Shown piece after piece: positions 9,964 through 18,297 of a DNA stretch of 20,722 bases. The notes beneath the pieces are model-generated. The model was not told where the DNA came from. It searched no databases and saw only the letters and a list, made by a program, of their open reading frames with translations. Source of the stretch: Coptodactyla brooksi (lineage: Eukaryota > Arthropoda > Insecta > Coleoptera > Scarabaeidae). The DNA is taken from NCBI GenBank assembly GCA_033557675.1, contig JAWQRM010000645.1, forward strand, positions 1-20,722. Direction: 5' to 3'. The position numbers and the translations under genes were made by a program. The stretch's first letter is position 1. Each line of letters starts with the position of its first letter.

Positions 9964-11253
9964 GTCATTCAGCAAAAAGCTCTTAAAGTTTATGAAGACC
10001 TGAAAGGAAATGGAGAATTATCAACCAGTAAGGGTTGACTTGAAAAGTTCAAGAAGCGGTTGGAAATTCGTATCATAAAAATTCAAGGCGAATCTGCATC
10101 TGCGGATGATGAAGCTACTATCCAGAAAAATTTGAAAAAATTCTAGAACGGAAAGGCTACACTCCACGTTAAGTGGAGTAATGCAGATGAAACTGTGCTT
10201 TGGTGGAAAAAGTGTCTAGCAGAACGTTTATCTCGAAGAAAGAAAAAAGCTGCATCTGTATTTAAAGTATCAAAAGATCGATTAACGCTACTTTTGTGCA
10301 GTAATGCAGCAGGAGACTTTATGACAAAACACTTACTCGTGCATAGATCTTTAAATCCCCGTGCAGTTAAAATAGTAAAAGAGTACATTACCTGCATGGT
10401 GAAGAGGAAATTTAAAAACTTCGATAACTCGAGATTTATTTAGAGATTGATTCCTAAATGGTTTGGGGCCAGATGTTGAAAATTATATAAAAAAGAAAAA
10501 TTTTAATTTCAAGGTGCTGTTATTATTAGATAATGCTCCAGGACACCCACAAAATTAAATCATCCAAATGCTCCATTACCATTAAATCAAGGTATTATTT
10601 ATATCTTTAAAACTTATTACATCAGAATATCTTTACAATGGATTCTAGACATAACCAAATCGAAATCAATCGACGTAATGGAAGCTTGAAAGCAATCTAC
10701 AATTACACATTGCATCGAAATCAAATCCTTATCATTGAAAGCAATAACTCAATCAACTTTAAATGGATGGTGGAAAAAAATTTAGCCATCGTCAGTTGAA
10801 GGAGATAACGAGCTTGTATCGTCACAAAATACCATTGATAACATATTTGAACTTGCTAAATTCATTGGAGGCGACGGGTTTGGGGATGTGACTATTAAGG
10901 ATGTTCAAGAATTATTAGTAGAGGGAGAAATTGGCGAAGTGGATTTGTTGGAAATGGTAATAGACCTAAATCAAGTCGAAGGTGGCGAAGATTAGTGATG
11001 AAGGTTGTGAATGTAATAAATTGGAACTGAAAATTTTCTGGAAAGTCTAAACTTGGTTCAAAATTTAGAATCATTTTTCTTTGAATGTGGACCCATCCGC
11101 CGAGAGAAGTCAACAAACATTTCAAAGGCGGCTCCAAAATTGCCTTGTAAAGAAATTTACAATTTGCAACTTTGCCAAATCCAACAAACAAACAAAATTA
11201 CAGATTTTTTAAACAGAGCAGAAAACGCCCATAAGAAAAAGAAAATTGCGTAA
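9964..11253 (+). pseudogene. Tigger/pogo-type transposase relic (CENP-B domain plus DDE_1)
   Basis: This runs on the plus strand with several stops. In order: VIQQKALKVYEDL; a decayed WLxxFKxR segment with GW now a stop; IQGESASADDEA (end of the CENP-B-type DNA-binding domain); NADETVLWWK with the first catalytic Asp; VFKVSKDRLTLLLCSNAAGD; RSLNPRAVK; NFNFKVLLLLDNAPGHP with the second Asp; LPLNQGIIYIFKTYY, where the usual QPLDQG third Asp is Asn; then IDVMEAWKQSTITHCI and TQSTLNGWWKKI. A C-terminal tail ending in a TDFLNRAE segment reaches the stop at 11253. Stops at about 10042, 10144, 10441 and 10556 and the lost third Asp make it inactive. The layout matches Tigger-like elements that move by cut and paste. 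Terminal repeats were not located. Confidence 0.85.
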
Positions 11254-11327
11254 TATAAATTTATTACATAAGTTATATGCTATTCTGTTGTATTGCAATT
11301 AAAACGGATCGTTTCGATCCTTCGCCC

Positions 11328-11627
11328 TTATAGCGTCAATTGGTTTGTTTCCGCATCCCAGTCTTCTTGTTTGGGTTGTTTTCTGCCGCCAGCCGGTCTC
11401 GTGTTTGTTTTCGGCCGGCTGCCATTTTTTTTGTCATCGACTGGATCGCGTGAATCGTCTTTATTACGAAGCGGGTGTTCTTGGTTATTACTTCTAGCTC
11501 TCGGTGGTTTATAATTTTTACTCACCCTTGATGAGTTCAGATATTCTGAACATGTCGTAATCGACGTCTTGTGGTGTCTGTCGCTCTGATATTCTATATT
11601 AATTCGTTGTCGGCAAGGCAGATTCTG
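11328..11627 (-). CDS. Unassigned basic ORF or possible exon
   Basis: A minus-strand reading frame stays open for 99 residues from just after a TAG at 11628-11630 to a stop at 11328. It has no ATG-initiated start that I can justify. The product would be hydrophilic and basic: YKPPRARSNNQEHPLRNK, then a DDSRDPVDDKK stretch, then TRPAGGRKQPKQEDWDAE. I do not recognise it. Inside it, on the same strand, the sequence CAAGG followed by GTGAGT (11530-11520) is an excellent 5' splice donor. A second frame just upstream of that donor reads SERQTPQDVDYDMFRISELI, so the real coding sequence, if any, could end at the donor. It may be a host exon, a retroelement gag fragment, or noise. Confidence 0.25.
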   Translation of the reverse strand, partial: QNLPCRQRINIEYQSDRHHKTSITTCSEYLNSSRVSKNYKPPRARSNNQEHPLRNKDDSRDPVDDKKNGSRPKTNTRPAGGRKQPKQEDWDAETNQLTL

Positions 11628-11916
11628 CTATGCAAGTTTTCGTTATTGTCTAGTAGATGGCGTTGTATCTATCTGTAACTTACTTCCTTTTGTTTCTCAC
11701 TTAATTGGGCGATAATTTGTCTTGTTTAAAAGTGGTTTTCGTTCTCACCTGTCAAATCCTCTTTTGGAGTTGTGTCATATTTTGGGGGTTGTTTGTCCTT
11801 GAGTGTTGTTTAGGTTGGCAGCATCTGTATCCTGTTTCTACCTGATAAAATAGGTTTTCATTTCCTCGGAGGCTCTCTTTTGTCTGTAGGTTCATAGTTG
11901 GCGGGCATTTGTACGT

Positions 11917-12059
11917 GTAGGCACGCAGCCATCTTCTTCTGCGCGAAGGCGTGCTACCTACCGTCTTCTACAAGATGGACGAGACTTTTTGCATGTAAGA
12001 GCGTGCTCTTCTTACACGGGAGCAGCAGCTGACGTGGAAGCTGACTTTACATGCGTCAG
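11917..12059. other. Cluster of overlapping hairpins
   Basis: Several perfect or near-perfect inverted pairs lie within 143 bases. GCACGC (11921-11926) pairs with GCGTGC (11949-11954), extended by GTA and TAC across one bulge. AAGAGC (11997-12002) pairs with GCTCTT (12005-12010). GCATGTAA (11991-11998) pairs with TTACATGC (12047-12054). CTGACG (12029-12034) pairs with CGTCAG (12054-12059). The third and fourth overlap, so alternative folds are possible. No known RNA family was recognised. Confidence 0.5.
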
Positions 12060-13102
12060 GGACGTTCGATATCTTTGGGGATGTCAAAAGTAGCAGTACA
12101 TGGGATTTCTGAAAGGAACCGAGACATCGTCTGCGAGGGAGCTATGGCAGAATTTATTTTTTTGGTTGTTTGGGTTCATTATATTGTTTGATTAATAGAC
12201 TATTTTTTATTGTACTTACCTGTTGTAAAACAATATTGAGTTGATTATCCTTTTGTATATTGATTTGTTTTCGTTTTGCCCTTCTGGTTAACCTCACCTC
12301 TTTATTGTGACACTGAAGCTTCTGATTGTTTACTATCACTGTAATAACGTTAACGAAGTTCATTAGAGCATTCTCATTAGTTGTTTTGCTAATGCTTACA
12401 TACTCGTTTGTTGCGAGTAATAAGAAATTATTTTGCATGCGAAATAATATTCTAATTGTTGTTTCTCACTTCTTAGAAGGCATAATTATGGACCTAAATA
12501 TTAATAGGGTACGTTTGGTGAACTAATACTACTTTATCTGCATATTCGTTGTAATATCGTACAGGACGCGTCACCTGTTGAAGAGTAGTAGCATCAGAAG
12601 CGTATTTTTACATTCAAGAAACTCTAATTATTGTATATACTTTATTATTGTGTTATTTGGTTAATATATGTTGTTATTTTCGTTGGAAGGAAACGAAATC
12701 TCGAACAAGAGAAACTGCGTACTAAGCAAGTGGTCCCACCAATAATGACCCACTACGATCCACCTTACTCTGTCATTAATATGTAAATATGAAGTTTTTG
12801 TAATTTTCCATTTTTGTACCTAATTAATAGAACAACTTTTTATATTCGATACTCAACGACGTCATTTGTTCTTTTTAACCCTAAAGTTGCGCTCTCGCTT
12901 TCTTTCAAAATAAGTTTTGTTATTAGAAGTTATTTTTTGTCTAGAATTAACTTCAGAAAAGAAGAAATGAAACAGAAAGACGCGTATACCAACTAGCCCC
13001 TTTACGGGATGACTTGAATTACGTTGGGAAAAACGTATTAAATCAAATCGACTTAAAATAAAAGTACTTTTCGAAATAGTTATAATGTGATTTAGTAGCT
13101 AA

Positions 13103-13136
13103 AATGTGTACATTTTACCTAAGAAGTGTACACATT
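13103..13136. repeat. Perfect 10-base inverted repeat
   Basis: AATGTGTACA (13103-13112) and TGTACACATT (13127-13136) are exact reverse complements with a 14-base loop. It lies about 110 bases upstream of the KRBA2-like relic. It could be a small hairpin, a protein-binding dyad or chance. Confidence 0.45.
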
Positions 13137-13248
13137 AACGGCTTCTGTATCGTTAAAGTTCAAAAGTTTGTTTCTATCGCTTCCTGAAGAGGAAGGGTGT
13201 GGTAAGAATGTTTTGAACAACATCTGTAAACTATGGATCGGAAAAATA

Positions 13249-13685
13249 CAGCATGATGAAGCCAAGAAAAGTTTAGAAAAGTAAGCAAAGAAAATGTTAG
13301 CAGTTTCTAATGCAAAGCACCCAAATGTCGACGAAGGTGTCACTAAAGCAATTAAAGTACCCGAAGTGGAGAGCAAAAACTGATGCCCGTTCAATTTTAG
13401 CTGTGGTTCTTAGTAAAACTTTGTAAACTTGGTACTAAAACGGGTATTTTAAAACAATTGTATGCAAGATCTGAATTCAGTGTTTGTAAAGAGAGATTTT
13501 TAACGAAGGAAGATGTTCCTGCTGTAGAAATATCTTTACGTCAAACAGCAATAAATCAATTCCTTGGTACTGGGCAGGGTTTCAGTGAATGTGACTGCAG
13601 ATCTAAATGTACCACAAATAGGTGTGCTTGTTGCAAATACCAATTGCTATATAATTCAAAGTCATCAATCTTCAGATTGCACTAA
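13249..13685 (+). pseudogene. KRBA2-like (integrase-derived) protein, C-terminal relic
   Basis: The plus strand reads, with frameshifts, HDEAKKSLEK, stop, AKKMLAVSNAKHPNVDEGV, then IKVPEVES, TDARSILAVVLSKTL, CKLGTKTGILKQLYARSEF, then KEDVPAVEISLRQTA, and GQGFSECDCRSKCTTNRCAC. This order matches the C-terminal half of arthropod proteins annotated as KRAB-A domain-containing protein 2-like. Those proteins carry an integrase core followed by the KLGTKxGxLKQLYxRxxF block and a cysteine cluster of CNCxxxCxTxRCxCxKxxxxCNSRCH type. The integrase core is not visible upstream. The last cysteines are lost: the expected CNSRCH reads YNSKSS. An in-frame TAA after SLEK, a frameshift near 13378 and another near 13420 show it is broken. 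The longest clean frame is 13458-13685. Whether the ancestor was a mobile element or a domesticated gene cannot be told from this piece. Confidence 0.75.
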
Positions 13686-15912
13686 TAAGTAAGCATAGTT
13701 TTATCGTTTTGTAAATTCATTTCCTTAATCTATTAAACCATTTGATTATTTGTATTATAGTTTTTTAATTGATTGATGATTGATTCTATCCACTAATTAA
13801 CACAAAAATAAATAAATAGCATTACGTTAATTTAAACGTACAGAAACGTTGCTGTTGTTCCAGGAAAGATCATACTTTCACTTTAACGAATACGTACATA
13901 GTAATGTGCTAGTACATAATGTGCAGATTTATAAGCGCCTCGTATGTAATGTTGCAGATTACCTAGGTAATTTGAGAAATGCAACATTTTTCGGCACTTT
14001 AACGAATCATTCTAGTTAATTTGCAAATTACATAGATAATTTGTACAATAACTAATTTCTACACTTTAACGGTAACATACATACTAAAACCATTTTTAAC
14101 ATTTTAAAAAAGTCCATCGAAAAAAAAAAGAAAAATCAAAAACTATGCGAACTAGCCCCACTCTTTTTTATTAAATATTTTAGTAAATTTGAAATGTATA
14201 ATAAATATTTCTCAATAAATACAAATGCGGGTTTTATTGGAAATACTTCCTACAAATTCCTATTTCTAATAATTCCTTCTAACACAATTGTTTTCAATTT
14301 ATCAAAAAATATAAATCAAAATATAAATATTTTACACGTCGTTTTTAATTTATAATGATTTTCCATAAGTTCCCAAAATCTTTCTTTTATATAGTTTATG
14401 CTGTCACAACTAATATTCCTTTTTTGGCCTTCTTAACTCGGCGCTCTTTCACATATCTCAGAGGATCATACAACGGTTATTATACGTAATACTAAGTTGC
14501 GATACGCGTCTTATCGTGTAACTTCACACATTCATATGTACACGCTAAAGATTTTCTACATTCCATGTGCGCATTCCACTAAAAAGATTTGATTAGTAGG
14601 CGCTACGGAGCAACATTCAATTACGACTAATTCCGTGTGATTTGTGGTTATTCGACGCCATTTTTACTGATCCTTCGAGCAGTCGTTCTGGGCGTAACTA
14701 ACAGGCTTAATGAAAGCGGTCCGTTTACCTTTCCATAAAAGTAGGAAATTTCCTTTTCCCCAATAGGCAGAGTTGTGGGCAGAAATTTAAAGGCCGCTAC
14801 AGACAGCACGGCAAATACGCGCCAATGTTAACCAACGTATTGCTGCTTTTTTCTGAACATATTTGTGTTAATACAGTTCACTAGACATCGATCTTGCATG
14901 TCGAGTTTTATGTGATATTCCTAAAAGGAGAGCGACTACAAAACGCCAGTCATAATACTCCATATTATGGATATATCTCTTTTATGGAGGTATCTACACA
15001 AGAGCAGTTTCAGACATGAAGAGTTGTCTTTATTATTTATTAAAATATGTTAAAATAGTTTACACTATTGACAGGTTGTCCCTAGTCGCAACTATGATAT
15101 TTACCATCAATGTCGCATCTATTTACCAGTAATAGATTAAAAAAGATGTGAAGCCATATAAATTGCTGTATATAAATATGAAAGCTTTGTTTTATACAAC
15201 CTTGGAGTATTTTTTGGTTTTATAAATATTATCATGTTAAAACAAGACTTGATCCATCATTTCTAAAGAAGTTTGTCTTATCATCGTCACTGTTGTACCA
15301 GAAAGCAGGATTGACGATATCTTAAGTTCAGCAGCTTTGGTGAGAACATATATTGCAAAGATTGAAAGCAACACGCTTGTCCCAGTTTTGGAGACTAAAG
15401 TGAAGAGGTACGTGCGCGGGGCATTACATAAACATATGTGGGGATTATTCGTTCCATCATAAGATCGGTAAGAATGATTCTGGTACAAGAAATAGATCGT
15501 TACGAGTATGTCATGCCCAACTGTGCAACAGTAACTAATGCAAGCTGAAAGATAATTTTGTTATCAGTTTCTTTTGCATGCGATCTGTAAATGAGTTATT
15601 TTCGAATTGTGATGGTAATAGTAGAACCTACTTGTTATCATCTGAATTCCCCACCGAGGTTATTGTATAGAATGAAAATTATCTCTAAAAGATTGACACT
15701 AGATTATAAATGGAGGATGATCATCCCCTGAAATTAAAATCTTAGTATTGAAATAAAGAAAAATTATCCTTTGTTAATGTTTGGACGAGGTTGGTTTATT
15801 TCAGCTTCGACGAGGGGTTGTAAAATCTTCTATTCGTACATAAAACCAGTGCAGCTATGTGTGAATATGGCTATAACTATGCATATGAATTAAAAATCTA
15901 TTATAAATTGAT
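13686..15912. other. AT-rich stretch without a recognised gene
   Basis: No gene is supported. At about 13870-14075 the word CACTTTAACG recurs three times (about 13876, 13997, 14062), and two related blocks, GCAGATTACCTAGGTAATTTG-like and GCAAATTACATAGATAATTTG-like, accompany it, which suggests an old degenerate tandem repeat. A GC-richer patch at about 14640-14830 shows nothing recognisable. The ORFs around 15237-15488 in both directions have no family motif. Confidence 0.4.
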
Positions 15913-15985
15913 GTAGGCTTTCACGGTTGGTGTTATTATAAATAATATTTTAGGGCTTCTTGACCGTGTTCTGAAAGATGGAGTT

Positions 15986-16026
15986 CCAAACGTTTCATCT
16001 GCAACTGTGGCAGACATCTTCAGTGG
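15986..16026 (-). ncRNA. Hammerhead-ribozyme-like motif at PLE 3' end
   Basis: On the minus strand the order is CCA (16026-16024), core CTGAAGA (16023-16017), stem II TGTCTGC with GCAGATG (7 pairs including two wobbles) around a 7-base loop, core GAAA (15996-15993), self-complementary ACGT (15993-15990), T (15989, predicted cleavage after it) and TGG (15988-15986). Helix I is CCA with TGG. Helix III, formed by palindromic ACGT, would have to pair between two molecules, as proposed for minimal PLE hammerheads. The core is complete. The triplet at the cleavage site is GTT. Confidence 0.6.
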
Positions 16027-16135
16027 TTATTGTTTTTGCGTAGATTATATCTATGCTGTGCTCGGTGGGTGAATGATATTGCACTTTGACGTATATGTCT
16101 ATTTATAGAAGTTGACATCTCAGGGTCTATTGGGT

Positions 16136-16308
16136 TGCTCTGATCTGCCATGGTTCCTGATTGATCAAGAGTGTTAACCGTATTTTCTTGATCAGGCTGG
16201 TACGGCTTCTTCGTTATTCTTTTTAGAACTGGAAACCAAACTCTATTTACTTTTAAGACCTGCTCCTTCTTGTTAAAATTATTATCATGTTTATAAAAAA
16301 TATTGTTT
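16136..16308 (-). pseudogene. PLE protein C-terminal coding segment
   Basis: This is the better-conserved part of the PLE reading frame within 15913-16335. The whole frame is open for about 95 codons from the inverted repeat to the TGA at 16022-16020, with no internal stop, which is unusual here and suggests a younger insertion than its neighbours. Residues with family meaning are the NNFN block, then the Trp and PVL of the NRVWFPVL segment. The tail after PYQPDQ is rich in Ser, Thr, Asn and Gln and ends with RYNLRK. The first dozen codons derive from the inverted repeat itself, so they are chimeric. Confidence 0.7.
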
Positions 16309-16356
16309 ATAATAACACCGACCGTGAAACCCTACCTCAGTTTATAGTTGACTTAG

Positions 16357-17346
16357 TTGACACTACGAGATACGAATAATAAAGTGAACATAGAAGGAAG
16401 GGTGAGTAGTGCTTTCCAGGTGAAGGAGGGACTAAGATAGGGTGACCTGCTGTCAGCAGCTTTGTTTAATTGCGCTTTGGAGTATGTGATGAGAAAGGCA
16501 AAATTAAACAGATCGAGAATTATATATCACAAGAGACTTCAGAACTTAGCTTTTGCGAATGACTTGACAGCAATGACAAGAAGTAAGAAGGAATTACAAA
16601 GAATAATAACAATGTTAGACGAACAGACAGAAGTGATGAGTCTACAGATAAACGAAGAGAAAACAACGTACATGGCATGGACAGAAGAGGGATTGGAGGA
16701 ACAAGGGCACGTAGAAATACAAACTAAAAAGAGAAGAACGTACAGATTTAAGGAGGTAGAATCTGTCAAATATCTAGGAACGGAGTTCAGCAGGAAACCA
16801 GCAACGGGAAGAGAAATATGATCCCGTATAAATCGATGCCTACTCATTGAAAGGGTTAATGAATGATAAAAACATCTCAAGGGGGTTAAAGCTGAGAATC
16901 TATAAAGGCGTTTCGCGACCGATAGTCACCTTTGCATTTGAAACAAGGACTATGAGGAGCAAGGAGGAGGAAGTGTTGCGAATATGGGAAAGGAAGGTGC
17001 ACAGAAAAATTTATGACGAAAAAATGGTAGATGGCGAATGGGAAAGAAGAAACAACAGGGAACTGCAGGAATTATACACGGATTTACACCAGACATTGTG
17101 GGAATAGTGAAAGGCCAACGTTTGAGATGACACATAGAGAGAATGGGATAGGAGAAAACAATGAGGGCGATTCTAGAGAGCGCAATAGGAGGAAAAAAGA
17201 GAAGTGAGAGGCCGAGATCGAGATGGACGAACGAGGTGGAAGACATGAGGGAATGTGACATCACAGATTGGAAGAAGAAAGCCACAAATAGGGAAACATG
17301 GAGGACGACAACACAGCAAGCCATGGGCCTTCTAGTCCTGCCGGAC
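16357..17346 (+). pseudogene. LINE (non-LTR retrotransposon) RT and C-terminal relic
   Basis: The plus strand begins inside the reverse transcriptase: NNKVNIEGRVSSAFQVKEGL followed by R, a TAG where Gln of GLRQGD is expected (16438), GDLLSAALFNCALEYVMRKA, then LAFANDLTAM, which is the FADDL catalytic box with the first Asp changed to Asn. The thumb-like NEEKTTYM and VKYLGTEF follow. After a frameshift near 16822 come LKLRIYKGVSRPIVTFAFET, RIWERKVHRKIY and DGEWERRNNRELQELY. After another shift come QRLR, stop, HIERMG, then RPRSRWTNEVEDM and the final DWKKKATNRETWRTT and GLLVL. This C-terminal order (RLRWAGHV, RPRxRW, W..A..R..W) is typical of insect non-LTR elements of the CR1/jockey/RTE type; the exact clade is uncertain. 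The endonuclease end is missing, as in 5'-truncated LINEs. Confidence 0.85.
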
Positions 17347-17357
17347 TATTTACTTAT

Positions 17358-17533
17358 TACTGTCAAACTTTCGTTTCAACTATCAAATTGACATTTGAAA
17401 TGTCAAACTGTCGTTTTAACTATCAAATTGATGTTTCAACTGTCAAATTGACAATTCAACTGTCAAATTGACGTCTCAGCAGTCAAATTGGCGTTTCAAC
17501 TGTCAAACGTTTTAACTGTCAAATTGACATTTC
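17358..17533 (+). repeat. 20-bp minisatellite, about nine units
   Basis: Nine consecutive units of consensus AACTGTCAAATTGACGTTTC cover this interval, one of them 4 bases short (17498-17513). Units differ by one to six bases; the third differs most and the fifth, sixth and ninth are closest to the consensus. The array starts 12 bases after the LINE C-terminal coding and runs into the mariner relic. Simple tandem repeats at the 3' end are common for some LINE clades, so this may be the element's tail. Confidence 0.9.
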
Positions 17534-17539
17534 AATTTG

Positions 17540-17722
17540 AAATTGTTTCGGTCTAAAGACGCGTCTTTTTATCGAATCTCGGCATTCATGTATTACCAGA
17601 GAGATGGCAAAATGTGTAGCTAGCGAGGGACGATACTTTGAATAAAAATTTTTTGTATTTCTCTTAAAATTTTCCATTTTTCATTGATCAAAAAAACCCG
17701 GAAACTTAGTCGCGCACCTAGT
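17540..17722 (+). pseudogene. Mariner transposase C-terminus and terminal repeat
   Basis: The plus strand reads LFRSKDASFYRI then, after a shift, GIHVLPERWQNV and, after loss of one base, ASEGRYFE and TAA (17642). This is the mariner C-terminal signature with GIxxLPxRWQK followed by xGxYF. About 60 AT-rich bases later the sequence ACCCGGAAACTTAGTCGCGC, then ACCTA, ending about 17720, fits a mariner terminal inverted repeat read from inside out (outward form: TAGGTGCGCGACTAAGTTTC). A TA dinucleotide follows at 17722, as expected for mariner insertion. The rest of the element is missing on the left, where the minisatellite abuts. Confidence 0.8.
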
Positions 17723-17759
17723 AACAAAATTACTCGAAAACATAAAGAATAAAAAGTGA

Positions 17760-18203
17760 AATATAAAAGCAAAAGTCAACGCAGGAAGCGAACATGAAAC
17801 ACAATGGACCACCTTCACGTACACTGGACCTCACATCCACCGCATAACGAAAATATTCAAAAAACAAAACATAAATATTGCATTCCGGACAGCGTATAAC
17901 ATAAAACACATTACACAACCCGCAATAGAAAAAAAAAACAACAGAATGGAACAGTCCGGAATATATAAAATCAAGTGTGGTATATGTGATATGAAATATA
18001 CCGGACAAACTGGCAGAAAATTTAATGACAGACACATAAAATCTTGTATAAATAACAAACTGGAATCCAATTATGCCGACCATCTATACAGGCATTATAG
18101 AGAAGTATGGAGAAAAAAATTCCAAATAACAAAAGTCTAAAAAGCAAAAGTAATAAAATGAATGATTTTTGAGAACCTCGAAATATTCAGAGAGAAACCT
18201 TAA
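17760..18203 (+). pseudogene. Penelope-like element GIY-YIG endonuclease relic
   Basis: The frame is open from 17760 to the stop at 18138-18140. It starts in the RT-endonuclease linker: TQWTTFTYTGPHIHRITKIF and KKQNINIAFRTAYNIKHIT. The GIY-YIG nuclease core follows: SGIYKIKCGICDMKYTGQTG, RKFNDRHIKSC, then NYADHLYRH. In PLEs this domain nicks DNA to prime reverse transcription. The GIY and YxG elements (YTG here) and the Arg of FNDR are kept, and so are the two Cys of the KCGIC zinc-binding insertion. After the TAA, the same frame continues with MIFENLEIFREKP, which resembles the PLE C-terminus, interrupted by stops at 18138, 18159 and 18201. The reverse transcriptase upstream is missing; a mariner terminal repeat ends 40 bases before. 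No ATG is used at the start because the segment is internal. Confidence 0.85.
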
Positions 18204-18297
18204 AAAAAACCAGCAATAAACACCCGGATCAACAGCAGCTCCCATCCTATATTTCAACTCATAAAACTCCTGCAATAAAATAATAACCCACCTATAT

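Larger units (their letters stand above)
11254..13102. other. GC-richer, then AT-rich stretch without an identified gene
   Basis: The first part, about 11300-12150, has more G and C than its neighbours and holds the unassigned minus-strand ORF at 11328-11627 and the hairpin-rich block at 11917-12059. From 12150 to 13100 it is AT-rich with short ORFs in several frames and no recognised motif. It could be a host promoter and first-exon region, or the terminal region of an unrecognised retroelement. Confidence 0.35.
15913..16335 (-). mobile_element. 5'-truncated Penelope-like element 3' end with inverted terminal copies
   Basis: The unit is bounded by a 39-base inverted repeat (15913-15951 and 16297-16335, 36 of 39 matching). 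On the minus strand it encodes the very C-terminus of a PLE protein: YKHDNNFNKKEQVLKVNRVW then FPVLKRITKKPYQPDQ, and a tail ending in HRAQHRYNLRKNNNH and TGA. The NNFN block followed by W and PVL is what follows the GIY-YIG endonuclease in one group of insect PLEs. Directly at the stop codon lies a hammerhead-like motif (15986-16026), then about 35 bases and the second copy of the inverted repeat. The reverse transcriptase and endonuclease are missing, as expected for 5' truncation during reverse transcription. The LINE relic begins within about 20 bases on the other side. Confidence 0.8.

Noticed and set aside
12154..12526. Overlapping ORFs on both strands
   Set aside because: Low-complexity AT-rich composition and no motif; no reason to prefer either strand.
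15237..15488. 83-codon minus-strand ORF and an antisense open stretch
   Set aside because: No recognised family on either strand and no start or splice context.
16950..17324. 124-codon minus-strand ORF
   Set aside because: Antisense to the LINE C-terminal domain, which has clear family motifs on the plus strand.
17730..18275. Minus-strand ORFs of 63-117 codons rich in Phe, Tyr and Cys
   Set aside because: Antisense to the PLE GIY-YIG endonuclease; the hydrophobic composition is a product of the complementary Lys/Asn-rich coding.
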